Assembly: GCF_002115725.1 (NCBI RefSeq)
Contig: NZ_JFKD01000016.1
Coordinates: 1 to 64,000, forward strand
Reading direction: 5' to 3'
DNA from: Marivita cryptomonadis
GTDB lineage: Bacteria; Pseudomonadota; Alphaproteobacteria; Rhodobacterales; Rhodobacteraceae
Length of the DNA: 64,000 nt
Of the stretch, positions 43,319 through 52,151 are shown one piece after another. The stretch's first letter is position 1. The number at the start of each line of letters is the position of its first letter. The position numbers and the translations under genes were made by a program. The notes beneath the pieces were generated by a model. The model worked only from the letters and a program-made list of their open reading frames with translations. It did not search any database and was not told where the DNA came from.

Positions 43319-44362
43319 ATGGCGCGGGTGTATCTGGATCATAACGCGACAACACCGCTGCGCGCCGAGGCGCGTGACGCGATGATCGCGGCGATGCAGG
43401 TGTCGGGCAATCCGTCTTCGGTGCATGCGGAGGGGCGTGCGGCCAAAGCCGTGATCGAGCGGGCGCGGGCGCAGGTGGCAACGGCCTTTGGTGCGGATGG
43501 GGCGGATGTGGTGTTCGTCTCGGGCGCCACCGAGGCGGCGGCGCTGGCTTGTGCGGGGCGCGGTTTGTTCGGGGCCGAGATCGAGCATGATGCGGTCAGG
43601 GCGTGGATTGATCCGGTGCTGGGTGTTGATGCGGCGGGACAGGTGGCGGTGACCGAGCCGGAGCGATCCGCAGTGCAATTGGCGAATTCGGAGACCGGGA
43701 TCGTTCAGGGCTTGCCGCAGGGGATGGCTGTGATCGATGCGACGCAGGCCTTCGGCAAACTGCCGGTGGCGTTCAATTGGCTGGGCTGCGAGATGGCGTT
43801 GATTTCTGCCCATAAGCTTGGCGGTCCCAAGGGGATCGGTGCATTGGTGATGAAGCGCGGGACCGATCTTGCGGCGCAGATTCGCGGTGGCGGTCAGGAG
43901 ATGGGGCGTCGGTCGGGGACCGAGAACGTGATCGGCATCGCGGGGTTCGGGGCGGCGGCAGAGGCTGCGGCACGGGATCTGGAAGACGGTGTCTGGGATC
44001 GGATCGAAAAACTTAGAAACATTCTAGATTCAGCTATTGAGGCTGACGCTAAAGAGACTATTTTTGTCGGGAAAGATGTAAGGCGCCTGCCGAACACGAC
44101 CTGCTTCGCCACACCCGGTTGGAAGGGTGAGACGCAGGTGATGCAGATGGACCTTGCCGGTTTTGCGATCAGCGCCGGGTCCGCCTGTTCCAGCGGCAAG
44201 GTGAAAGCCAGCGCGGTTCTGACTGCGATGGGGTTCGACACGGCCACGGCCAGCAGCGCGATCCGCGTGTCGCTGGGGCCGCAGACAACCGAAGACGACG
44301 TGATCCGGTTCGCCGAGACGTGGCGGGCCAAATGGGAAAAACACCGCGCGCGAGCCGCGTGA
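43319..44362 (+). CDS. iscS: Cysteine desulfurase, short IscS/NifS type
   Basis: A 347-residue PLP enzyme that takes sulfur from cysteine as an enzyme persulfide. VYLDHNATTPLRAEARDAM, NPSSVHAEGRAAKAVIERAR, the PLP lysine in LISAHKLGGPKGIGALV, GGGQEMGRRSGTENV and the persulfide cysteine in ISAGSACSSGKVKAS are present. It is about 50 residues shorter than IscS of E. coli (404), mostly by small deletions in the core. It is distinct from SufS encoded 7 kb downstream in the same cluster, so two desulfurases coexist. RBS is weak. Confidence 0.9.
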   Translation: MARVYLDHNATTPLRAEARDAMIAAMQVSGNPSSVHAEGRAAKAVIERARAQVATAFGADGADVVFVSGATEAAALACAGRGLFGAEIEHDAVRAWIDPVLGVDAAGQVAVTEPERSAVQLANSETGIVQGLPQGMAVIDATQAFGKLPVAFNWLGCEMALISAHKLGGPKGIGALVMKRGTDLAAQIRGGGQEMGRRSGTENVIGIAGFGAAAEAAARDLEDGVWDRIEKLRNILDSAIEADAKETIFVGKDVRRLPNTTCFATPGWKGETQVMQMDLAGFAISAGSACSSGKVKASAVLTAMGFDTATASSAIRVSLGPQTTEDDVIRFAETWRAKWEKHRARAA

Positions 44363-44384
44363 GTAACAAGACAGGGGTGCAAGC

Positions 44385-45908
44385 ATGGCTGCTTTGGATA
44401 ATGTGACCGTCAAGGAAGGCGTGGATCAGGAAACCGTCGATGCGGTGCGCCAGGTTGGTGGCAAGTACAAGCATGGCTGGAACACCGACATCGAGATGGA
44501 ATACGCGCCGAAGGGCCTGAGCCCGGATATCGTGAAGCTGATCTCGGAAAAGAACGAAGAACCCGAATGGATGACCGAATGGCGTCTGGCTGCTTATGAG
44601 CGCTGGCTCCAGAAGGAAGAGCCGACATGGGCGATGGTCGACTATCCCGAGATCGATTTTCAGGACCAGTATTATTATGCGCGCCCGAAAAGCATGGAAG
44701 TGAAACCCAAGTCGCTTGACGAGGTCGATCCCAAGCTGCTCGCGACGTATGAAAAGCTGGGTATTCCGCTGAAAGAACAGTTGATCCTAGCTGGGGTTGA
44801 AGGGGCCGAAGACATGCCGGCAGAGGGCCGCAAGGTTGCTGTCGATGCCGTGTTCGATTCCGTCTCTGTGGGCACGACCTTCCAGAAAGAGCTGAAAGAG
44901 GCGGGCGTTATCTTCTGTTCGATCTCGGAAGCGATCAAGGACCACCCGGAGCTGGTGAAGAAGTATCTGGGGTCGGTCGTGCCGGTGTCGGACAACTATT
45001 ATGCCACGCTGAACAGCGCGGTCTTCTCGGATGGGTCTTTTGTGTATGTGCCGCCGGGCGTGCGCTGCCCGATGGAACTGTCCACGTATTTCCGGATCAA
45101 CGCGGAAAACACCGGCCAGTTCGAACGCACGCTGATCATCGCCGACAAGGGATCGTATGTGTCCTATCTCGAAGGGTGTACCGCACCGCAGCGCGATGTG
45201 GCGCAGCTGCACGCGGCGGTGGTCGAGATCATCATCGAAGAAGACGCCGAAGTGAAATACTCGACCGTGCAGAACTGGTATCCGGGCGACGAGAACGGCA
45301 AGGGTGGTATCTACAACTTTGTCACCAAACGTGCCGATTGCCGGGGTGACCGGGCCAAGGTGATGTGGACGCAGGTCGAGACCGGATCGGCGGTGACGTG
45401 GAAATACCCGTCCTGCATCCTGCGCGGTGACGACAGCCAAGGCGAGTTTTATTCCATCGCCATCGCCAACAACTACCAGCAGGCCGATACCGGCACGAAG
45501 ATGATCCATCTTGGCAAGAACACCAAGAGCCGGATCGTGTCCAAAGGGATCAGTGCGGGCCATGCGCAGAACACCTACCGCGGTTTGGTGTCGATGCATC
45601 CCAAAGCCAAGAACAGCCGCAACTACACCCAGTGCGACAGCCTTCTGATCGGCAGTCAGTGCGGGGCGCATACGGTGCCGTATATCGAGGTCAAGAACAA
45701 CTCTTCGCGGGTCGAGCATGAGGCGACCACCTCCAAGGTGGATGACGACCAGCTGTTCTACTGCCGCCAGCGCGGCATGGACGAAGAAGAGGCCGTGGCA
45801 CTGGTGGTCAACGGGTTCTGCCGCGACGTGTTGCAGGCGCTGCCGATGGAGTTTGCCATGGAAGCGCAGCAGTTGGTGGCGATCTCGCTTGAAGGGTCCG
45901 TGGGTTAA
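44385..45908 (+). CDS. sufB: Fe-S cluster assembly scaffold subunit SufB
   Basis: A 507-residue scaffold subunit of the SufBC2D complex on which clusters are built. [63 protein letters not shown] and [20 protein letters not shown] are hallmark SufB segments, with candidate ligand cysteines such as that in [14 protein letters not shown]. Length agrees with SufB (about 495). Confidence 0.97.
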   Translation: MAALDNVTVKEGVDQETVDAVRQVGGKYKHGWNTDIEMEYAPKGLSPDIVKLISEKNEEPEWMTEWRLAAYERWLQKEEPTWAMVDYPEIDFQDQYYYARPKSMEVKPKSLDEVDPKLLATYEKLGIPLKEQLILAGVEGAEDMPAEGRKVAVDAVFDSVSVGTTFQKELKEAGVIFCSISEAIKDHPELVKKYLGSVVPVSDNYYATLNSAVFSDGSFVYVPPGVRCPMELSTYFRINAENTGQFERTLIIADKGSYVSYLEGCTAPQRDVAQLHAAVVEIIIEEDAEVKYSTVQNWYPGDENGKGGIYNFVTKRADCRGDRAKVMWTQVETGSAVTWKYPSCILRGDDSQGEFYSIAIANNYQQADTGTKMIHLGKNTKSRIVSKGISAGHAQNTYRGLVSMHPKAKNSRNYTQCDSLLIGSQCGAHTVPYIEVKNNSSRVEHEATTSKVDDDQLFYCRQRGMDEEEAVALVVNGFCRDVLQALPMEFAMEAQQLVAISLEGSVG

Positions 45909-45953
45909 GGAGAGCCGGGGCGGGCCAAACCGGTCCGCGCCGCACTGTGTGCC

Positions 45954-46133
45954 ATGCCGATGTCCGCGATCCTGATCACCTCGGTTGTGACCGGACTGTT
46001 CTGTGCGGGGTTTGCAGTGGTGGTGGACGTTGTGACGGACGCCCTTGCGATGTGGATGGCGATTGCGCTGGCTTTTGCATCCGGTTTTCTGGGGTCGCTT
46101 TTTGCGCAGCTGGTATTGAAGAGGAAGACATGA
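45954..46133 (+). CDS. 59-residue membrane peptide between sufB and ybjQ-like gene
   Basis: ATG at 45954 opens a 59-codon frame ending at TGA 46131-46133. The product has two hydrophobic segments ([20 protein letters not shown] and [20 protein letters not shown]) and ends in KRKT, a typical two-helix inner-membrane protein with a positive C-terminus. Its stop overlaps the start of the next gene by four bases (ATGA), which supports real translation coupling. A second ATG two codons in (45960) is possible. No family recognised. Confidence 0.62.
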   Translation: MPMSAILITSVVTGLFCAGFAVVVDVVTDALAMWMAIALAFASGFLGSLFAQLVLKRKT

Positions 46134-46450
46134 TCATCACGACGACCAATAATATCGAAGGCCAGAAGATCCTTGATTACAAAGGGATCGTGGTTGGTGA
46201 GGCGATCATGGGGGCCAATGTTGTCCGCGATGTGTTTGCGTCGATCACAGATATCGTCGGCGGCCGGTCCGGTGCCTATGAGGCAAAGTTGCAGGATGCG
46301 CGCGATGTGGCGATGCGCGAGTTGGAGCAGCGTGCCGTCGCCTTGGGTGCCAATGCCGTGGTCGGCGTTGATCTGGATTACGAAGTCGTTGGCAATTCAA
46401 TGTTGATGGTGTCGGCCAGCGGCACAGCTGTTCTGACGGATCGGGGCTGA
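46130..46450 (+). CDS. YbjQ/UPF0145 family protein
   Basis: A 106-residue protein starting [21 protein letters not shown], with [23 protein letters not shown] and [18 protein letters not shown]. These match the YbjQ heavy-metal-binding-domain family, which forms pentameric barrels and has no settled function. GAGGAAG precedes the ATG at 46130. Its place inside the suf cluster may indicate a metal or trafficking link, which is inference. Confidence 0.88.
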   Translation: MIITTTNNIEGQKILDYKGIVVGEAIMGANVVRDVFASITDIVGGRSGAYEAKLQDARDVAMRELEQRAVALGANAVVGVDLDYEVVGNSMLMVSASGTAVLTDRG

Positions 46451-46456
46451 GCTGCA

Positions 46457-47326
46457 ATGTTGGCTGAGGGGCATACAAGGCTGACGCTTTTGCATGATCT
46501 GCTGCAGCCAGAGCGGTTGATCGAGATTGTGGATGTGGGCGCAAACCCGATATCTGCGCCGGACTACCAGCCTTTGTTTGCTGCAGGGCTTGCGCGCGTC
46601 ACTGGGTTTGAGCCTCAGGAGGCGGCGTTCAAGGCGCTTGAGCCAATGCAATCGGAGACAGCGCGGTTCTTTCCGTTTGCGGTTGGCGATGGCACCGACA
46701 AGGAGCTCAAGGTCTGCAAGACATCCGGGTTCACGTCGCTGCTGGAGCCGAACATCAAGACCTTCGATTTTCTGGGGCGCTATCATCGGGCAGGGCGCGT
46801 GCTGGAACGGATCGAGATGCCAACCAAGCGGCTGGATGATATCGACGGGCTGGGGCAGGTCGATTTCCTGAAGATCGACATTCAGGGCGGGGAGGTGGAT
46901 GTCTTCAACCATGGGCGCGAGGCATTGAAGACCTGTGCTGCGGTGATGACCGAAGTAGCGTTTGTGCCGCTTTACGAAGACCAACCCCTGGTGGACACGC
47001 AGATGGCCGTGATGCGGGAGCAGGGTTTTCAGCTCCACAAGTTCATGTTCGTCAAATCGATCCCGATTTCGTCCAAGCTGGCCGGTGCCACGATCCCGAA
47101 CAAGGTGGCCCGCAACCAGCTGATCGACGGCGATGCCGTCTTTATCAAGGACTTGTTCGATCTGGGTGACGCGCCGGACGAACGCCTGAAACATCTCGCG
47201 CTGCTGGCTGAAGGCTGTTTCCGCAGCCCGGATCTGGTGGTGCGGTGCCTGTCGCTTCTGGTGGAGCGGGGCACGATTGCTGAGGCGGATTGTGCCGCCT
47301 ACCTAACTGAATTGGAACATGCGTGA
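46457..47326 (+). CDS. FkbM family methyltransferase
   Basis: A 289-residue SAM methyltransferase: IEIVDVGANPISAPDYQPL (SAM motif), VTGFEPQEAAFKAL, the FkbM-type VDFLKIDIQGGEVDVFNHGR and VMTEVAFVPLYEDQ. FkbM enzymes usually O-methylate sugars or natural products. It lies between ybjQ and sufC in the Fe-S cluster, an unexpected setting, with six bases to the upstream gene and 42 to sufC. No substrate can be proposed. Confidence 0.88.
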   Translation: MLAEGHTRLTLLHDLLQPERLIEIVDVGANPISAPDYQPLFAAGLARVTGFEPQEAAFKALEPMQSETARFFPFAVGDGTDKELKVCKTSGFTSLLEPNIKTFDFLGRYHRAGRVLERIEMPTKRLDDIDGLGQVDFLKIDIQGGEVDVFNHGREALKTCAAVMTEVAFVPLYEDQPLVDTQMAVMREQGFQLHKFMFVKSIPISSKLAGATIPNKVARNQLIDGDAVFIKDLFDLGDAPDERLKHLALLAEGCFRSPDLVVRCLSLLVERGTIAEADCAAYLTELEHA

Positions 47327-47368
47327 TCCCGGAACGACCGGATACGCCAAAGGAAAATGGGGAAAGAC

Positions 47369-48124
47369 ATGCTGGAAATCAAAAACTTGCACGTGCAACT
47401 TGAGGAAGAAGACAAGCAGATCCTCAAGGGTGTGAACCTGACGGTCGAAGCTGGAAAGGTGCATGCGATCATGGGCCCGAACGGGTCTGGCAAATCGACC
47501 CTGTCCTATGTGCTGTCGGGCAAGGACGGCTATGAGGTGACCGAAGGATCGGCGACGCTGGACGGCGCGGACATCCTTGAGATGGAGCCGGAAGAGCGCG
47601 CGGCGGCGGGCGTATTCCTAGCGTTCCAGTATCCTGTGGAAATTCCCGGGGTCGGTAACATGACTTTCCTGCGCACGGCCGTGAATTCCCAGCGCAAGGC
47701 GCGCGGTGAAGAGGAAATGTCGGCGACCGAATTCCTCAAGGTGATCCGCGCCAAGGCGAAAGACCTCAAAATCGACGCGGATATGCTGAAGCGTCCGGTT
47801 AATGTGGGCTTCTCGGGTGGTGAGAAAAAGCGGAACGAAATCCTGCAGATGGCGATGCTTGAGCCGAAGATGTGCATTCTTGACGAGACCGACTCGGGTC
47901 TGGACGTCGATGCAATGAAACTGGTCGCCGATGGCGTGAATGCGCTGCGCGATGAGGGCCGTGGGTTCCTTGTCATCACGCACTACCAGCGCCTGTTGGA
48001 CCATATCAAACCGGACGTGGTGCACATCATGGCGGACGGCCGGATCATCAAGACCGGTGGTCCCGAGCTGGCGCTTGAGGTCGAAAACAACGGCTATGCG
48101 GACCTTCTGGCGGAGGCAGTGTAA
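47369..48124 (+). CDS. sufC: Fe-S assembly ATPase SufC
   Basis: A 251-residue ABC-type ATPase of SufBCD. HAIMGPNGSGKSTLSYVLSG is the Walker A region, VGFSGGEKKRNEILQ the signature, and MCILDETDSGLDVDAM the Walker B. It ends in the TAATG junction that starts sufD (one-base overlap). The start at 47369 (MLEIKNLHV) follows GGGGAAAG; an ATG four codons upstream is an alternative. Confidence 0.97.
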   Translation: MLEIKNLHVQLEEEDKQILKGVNLTVEAGKVHAIMGPNGSGKSTLSYVLSGKDGYEVTEGSATLDGADILEMEPEERAAAGVFLAFQYPVEIPGVGNMTFLRTAVNSQRKARGEEEMSATEFLKVIRAKAKDLKIDADMLKRPVNVGFSGGEKKRNEILQMAMLEPKMCILDETDSGLDVDAMKLVADGVNALRDEGRGFLVITHYQRLLDHIKPDVVHIMADGRIIKTGGPELALEVENNGYADLLAEAV

Positions 48125-49401
48125 TGGCGTTGCCACAGATCAAACAGGATGCCACCGACGCGCGGCTTGCGGCGCTCGACATGCCGAAGGGCGGTTGGGC
48201 GCAAGCAGCGCGCGAGGATGCTTTGGCGCGAGTGCAGGCGATGGGACTGCCGAACGCCCGGGACGAGTATTGGAAATACACCCGTCCCGACACTCTCGTG
48301 CAGCCGGACGCGCCGAAGGCAGCACTGCTGGAGAGCGATGAGGCTTTGATCTTTGGTGCAGTGGATCGCCTGAAGATCGTATTCGTCGATGGCGTGTTCA
48401 GCGCCGACGAGTCGGATGATCTGGCGATGGCGCATGTCAGCATCGATCGGCTGGCCGATGCGCCGGATATTCATTGGGCCAAAGACGTTTACGGTGTGCT
48501 TGAAACCCGCGGGCAGACCCCGGTGCATCGTCCTTTGGCGACGTTGAACACGGCCTTCGCCTCGGACGGTCTTTTGATCCATGTCACGGGTAAGGCGCCG
48601 AAGCCAATCAGTCTGATTTATCGCCATGAATCAGAGGTTTCCGACGCGATCCTCCATCATGTTGTGAAGATTGATTCCGGGGCTGAATTGACCCTTTTGG
48701 AAAATGGCCCGGCCGCGGCGCGGTTCAACAAGTGCATGGAGGTCGAGATCGCGGGTGGCGGCACGTTCCACCATGTGCGTGCACAGGGCCGCGACCATGA
48801 ACGTCGTGCGGCAACTGCGATCTTTACCCGTCTGGGTGAGGAATCGGTGTTCAAGTCGTTCACCCTCACGGCCAATGGCGTGCTCACGCGCAATGAATGC
48901 GTGATCGAGCTGACCGGCGACAATGCGGTGGCGCACATCGCTGGGGCCTGTGTGGGCGATGGCGATTTCCACCATGACGATACCGTGTTCATCACCCATG
49001 ACGCGCTGAATTGTGAAAGCCGACAGGTGTTCAAGAAGGTGCTGCGCAACGGCGCGACGGGCGTGTTTCAGGGCAAGATCCTTGTCAAGGAAGGCGCGCA
49101 GAAAACGGACGGTTACCAAATCAGCCAATCGCTGCTTTTGGACGAGGACAGCCAGTTTCTTGCCAAGCCAGAGCTTGAGATCTACGCCGATGACGTGGCC
49201 TGCTCGCATGGCTCTACGTCCGGTGCGATTGACGAAGAAGGCTTGTTCTATCTGCGGTCGCGCGGGATCGACGAGGGGCCAGCGACGGATCTTCTGACCA
49301 TCGCCTTCCTTGCCGAAGCGGTGATGGAGATCGAGAACGAGGCGCTTCAGGACGAAATCAACAGCCGCGTCGAAGCGTGGCTGTCGCGGCGGCGCGGCTA
49401 A
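48124..49401 (+). CDS. sufD: Fe-S cluster assembly protein SufD
   Basis: A 425-residue SufB paralog that completes the SufBC2D scaffold. NARDEYWKYTRPDTL at the N-terminus, then the beta-helix with FKKVLRNGATGVFQGKILV, QKTDGYQISQSLLLDED and ADDVACSHGSTSGAIDEEGLFY, and the C-terminal SRGIDEGPATDLLTIAFLAE. It is translationally coupled to sufC. Confidence 0.95.
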   Translation: MALPQIKQDATDARLAALDMPKGGWAQAAREDALARVQAMGLPNARDEYWKYTRPDTLVQPDAPKAALLESDEALIFGAVDRLKIVFVDGVFSADESDDLAMAHVSIDRLADAPDIHWAKDVYGVLETRGQTPVHRPLATLNTAFASDGLLIHVTGKAPKPISLIYRHESEVSDAILHHVVKIDSGAELTLLENGPAAARFNKCMEVEIAGGGTFHHVRAQGRDHERRAATAIFTRLGEESVFKSFTLTANGVLTRNECVIELTGDNAVAHIAGACVGDGDFHHDDTVFITHDALNCESRQVFKKVLRNGATGVFQGKILVKEGAQKTDGYQISQSLLLDEDSQFLAKPELEIYADDVACSHGSTSGAIDEEGLFYLRSRGIDEGPATDLLTIAFLAEAVMEIENEALQDEINSRVEAWLSRRRG

Positions 49402-49407
49402 ACAGCG

Positions 49408-49896
49408 ATGCCATTCACGCAGGATATCGCGGCCACGTATCGGGGGCCGGGCAAGGTGGTGCGTCGTCTGGTGAGTGCCGGACAGCGCGAAGACCGTGCC
49501 TTGGCCATCCTGATGGGGGCGTGTGCGATCCTGTTCATCGCACGTTGGCCCGCACTGGCACGTCAGGCGCATCTTGAGGGCTTGGAGTTGAACATGCTTT
49601 TGGGCGGTACGTTGATGGCGACGGTGTTTCTCGCACCGTTGTTGTTTTACGTGCTGGCCTTTGTTGCACACCTGATCGCCCGGGCGATCGGCGGCAAAGG
49701 GCCGTCCTACAATGCGCGGATCGCGTTGTTCTGGAGCCTTTTGGCATCGTCGCCGTTGATCCTGCTGAACGGGTTGGTTGCGGGGTATATCGGCGCGGGC
49801 ATTCAGTTGACCATCGTCGGCCTGATCTGGTTCTGTGTTTTCATGTGGTTCTGGATCTCGGGCATGCTTGCGGCGTATCGCGGGGCGGCCGCGTGA
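49408..49896 (+). CDS. Yip1-like integral membrane protein (first of two)
   Basis: A 162-residue protein with about four transmembrane helices (near 30-45, 58-85, 100-125 and 128-155) after a polar N-terminus MPFTQDIAATYRGPGKVVRR. The pattern of helices and the DUF1282/Yip1-like character suggest the YIP1 family. It lies six bases after sufD and overlaps the next membrane protein by four bases (GTGA). Such a pair inside suf operons is seen in Rhodobacteraceae; the role is unknown. Confidence 0.72.
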   Translation: MPFTQDIAATYRGPGKVVRRLVSAGQREDRALAILMGACAILFIARWPALARQAHLEGLELNMLLGGTLMATVFLAPLLFYVLAFVAHLIARAIGGKGPSYNARIALFWSLLASSPLILLNGLVAGYIGAGIQLTIVGLIWFCVFMWFWISGMLAAYRGAAA

Positions 49897-50483
49897 CGTT
49901 GGCGGGGTTCCTTCGGCTGGCGGTCAACACCGTGACAGCGCCGCGCGATGTGGCGCGGCTTTTGATGGCGATGAATCTGCCGTCGCAGGCCTTGTGGCTG
50001 GCTTTTGCGCTGGTGATCGTGCTGAACACGCTGATGTTCTCTGCCTCGCTAATGCTGGTGCCTGCGGATGACATGTTTGGCCCTGTGCTGGCCAATCCAA
50101 CCGTGTTCGGCGCGATGCTGGCGGTATCGGTTGCGGCGCTGATCGTGGCGGTGACGCTGTGTGGCAGGCCGCTGGGGGGCCGTGCAAGCTATGCGCAGAT
50201 CGCCATCCTTGTGATCTGGCTGCAGGCGCTGCGGGTGCTGTTGCAAGGCGCTGTCGCGCTTGTTGGGCCGATGAGCCTGTTTCTGTCGGGGGTCCTGATC
50301 AGTGCCGGGTCGGTGCTGGGCATCTGGATCTTCGTGAACTTCATTGATGTGGCCCACGAGACCGGGAGCCTGCTGCGCGCAGGTTTGGTCTTGTTGCTGG
50401 CCGTTGTGGGTATGATGCTGGGGCTGAGCCTGATTTTCAGCCTTCTTGGCGTATCGACCGGAGGGATTCCTGGATATGTATGA
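49893..50483 (+). CDS. Yip1 family integral membrane protein (second of two)
   Basis: A 196-residue protein with five probable transmembrane helices and an N-terminal FLRLAVNTVTAPRDVARLLMAM typical of YIP1 proteins. The start is a GTG at 49893 overlapping the previous stop. Its 3' end contains the start of sufS (50476), an eight-base overlap. It may form a membrane complex with the preceding protein. Confidence 0.8.
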   Translation: MTLAGFLRLAVNTVTAPRDVARLLMAMNLPSQALWLAFALVIVLNTLMFSASLMLVPADDMFGPVLANPTVFGAMLAVSVAALIVAVTLCGRPLGGRASYAQIAILVIWLQALRVLLQGAVALVGPMSLFLSGVLISAGSVLGIWIFVNFIDVAHETGSLLRAGLVLLLAVVGMMLGLSLIFSLLGVSTGGIPGYV

Positions 50484-51696
50484 CGTCACCGAAATTCGCC
50501 GCGATTTCCCGATCTTGTCGCGCGAGGTGAATGGCAAGCCTTTGGTTTACCTTGATAATGGGGCCAGTGCGCAGAAGCCGCAGGTTGTGATCGACGCGAT
50601 CACTCGGGCCTATGCCGAGGAATATGCGAATGTGCATCGCGGGCTGCATTATTTGTCGAACCTTGCGACCGAAAAGTACGAAAGCACACGGGGTGTGATC
50701 GCCAAGTTCCTTGGTGTGAAGGACGAAGACGAGATCGTCATGAACACCGGCACCACCATGGGGATCAACACTGTTGCCTATGGCTGGGGGATGCCGAACC
50801 TGCAGGCGGGAGATGAGATCATCCTGTCGGTGATGGAGCATCATGCCAACATCGTGCCCTGGCATTTTCTACGCGAACGGCAGGGCATTGTGATCAAATG
50901 GGTCGATGTGGACAGCACAGGCTATCTCGACCCTGAGGCCGTGATCGCCGCTATGGGGCCGAAGACCAAGCTTGTTGCGGTCACTCATCTTTCGAATGTG
51001 CTGGGTACTGTGGTGGATGTGAAGACCATCTGCGCCGCAGCGCGCGAGCGAGGGATTGTCAGCCTAATCGACGGGTCACAGGCCGCCGTGCACATGCCGG
51101 TCAACGTGGATGACATTGGTTGTGATTTCTACGCCATCACCGGGCACAAGCTTTACGGTCCGTCCGGGTCGGGTGCGATCTATATGAAGAAGGCGCGGAT
51201 GGCCGAGATGCAGCCGTTCCTTGGTGGCGGCGACATGATCCGCGAGGTCCACAAAGACGAGGTGACGTGGAACGACGCGCCGATGATGTTCGAGGCGGGC
51301 ACGCCCGGTATCGTGCAGCAGATCGGCCTTGGCGTAGCGCTGGACTACATGATGGGGATCGGCATGGACAAGATTGCCGCCCACGAGAAAAAGCTGCGTG
51401 ATTATGCGCGGACGCGTCTGGATGGCCTGAATTGGCTGCAAGTGCAGGGCACAACGCCCGACAAAGCGGCGATTTTCAGTTTCACGCTGGATGGCGCAGC
51501 CCATGCGCATGACATCTCGACCATCCTTGATAAAAAGGGTGTCGCGGTGCGGGCGGGTCAGCATTGCACAGGGCCGTTGATGGATCATCTGGGCCTGACC
51601 GCCACGTGCCGCGCGTCGTTCGGGATGTACAATACGGAAGAAGAAGTGGACAAACTGGTGGATGCGCTGGAACTGGCGCATGATCTTTTTGCCTGA
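50476..51696 (+). CDS. sufS: Cysteine desulfurase SufS
   Basis: A 406-residue group II desulfurase. LVYLDNGASAQKPQVVIDAI, VHRGLHYLSNLATEKYE, the PLP lysine in YAITGHKLYGPSGSGAIY and the catalytic cysteine in VRAGQHCTGPLM. Group II enzymes need a SufE or SufU partner; neither gene is in the window. GGAGG in the preceding gene serves as RBS for the ATG at 50476. Confidence 0.96.
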   Translation: MYDVTEIRRDFPILSREVNGKPLVYLDNGASAQKPQVVIDAITRAYAEEYANVHRGLHYLSNLATEKYESTRGVIAKFLGVKDEDEIVMNTGTTMGINTVAYGWGMPNLQAGDEIILSVMEHHANIVPWHFLRERQGIVIKWVDVDSTGYLDPEAVIAAMGPKTKLVAVTHLSNVLGTVVDVKTICAAARERGIVSLIDGSQAAVHMPVNVDDIGCDFYAITGHKLYGPSGSGAIYMKKARMAEMQPFLGGGDMIREVHKDEVTWNDAPMMFEAGTPGIVQQIGLGVALDYMMGIGMDKIAAHEKKLRDYARTRLDGLNWLQVQGTTPDKAAIFSFTLDGAAHAHDISTILDKKGVAVRAGQHCTGPLMDHLGLTATCRASFGMYNTEEEVDKLVDALELAHDLFA

Positions 51697-51710
51697 ATTG
51701 GGGGGACAGC

Positions 51711-52139
51711 ATGGCAAACCTATCCTTGCGCCGCGCGCGCACCATCATCCGAAAGACGCTTGAAGCAGGGCGCGCAGCCGAGATGAAACCGCTTTCCGTG
51801 ATCGTACTGGATGCGGGTGGCAATGTTCAGGCGTTCGAGCGTGAGGACGGGGCAAGCCCGGGGCGGTTCCAAATCGCCCATGCCAAAGCTTATGGCTCGG
51901 TCATGCTGGGTATGGCGGGCACGGCGCAGAAAAAACGGGCCGAAGAACAAGGCTATTTCATCACCGCTGCAGGCGCGGCTCTTGGCGGGCAGATGGTTCC
52001 GGTGCCGGGTGGCGTGCTTGTGCGCGATGCCAAGGGCGTTGTGCTGGGATCTGTTGGCGTGACTGGTGATACATCAGACAATGATGCAGCCGCTGCCAAG
52101 GTGGGAATCGAATCCGTGGGTCTGACTGCGGAAATATAA
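51711..52139 (+). CDS. GlcG/HbpS family heme-binding-like protein
   Basis: A 142-residue protein starting MANLSLRRARTIIRKTLEAG. VIVLDAGGNVQAFEREDGAS, the helix ARAKAYGS-type block (here HAKAYGSVMLGM) and PVPGGVLVRDAKGVVLGSVGVTG fit the GlcG/HbpS fold. Family members bind heme or are of unknown role beside glycolate oxidase. It follows sufS by 14 bases, so it may be part of the iron-regulated transcript. Confidence 0.85.
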   Translation: MANLSLRRARTIIRKTLEAGRAAEMKPLSVIVLDAGGNVQAFEREDGASPGRFQIAHAKAYGSVMLGMAGTAQKKRAEEQGYFITAAGAALGGQMVPVPGGVLVRDAKGVVLGSVGVTGDTSDNDAAAAKVGIESVGLTAEI

Positions 52140-52151
52140 GGATAGTTCATT

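Noticed and set aside
48631..49671. Minus-strand open frame of 346 codons opposite sufD
   Set aside because: His/Arg/Gln-rich shadow; sufD is coupled to sufC by a one-base overlap.
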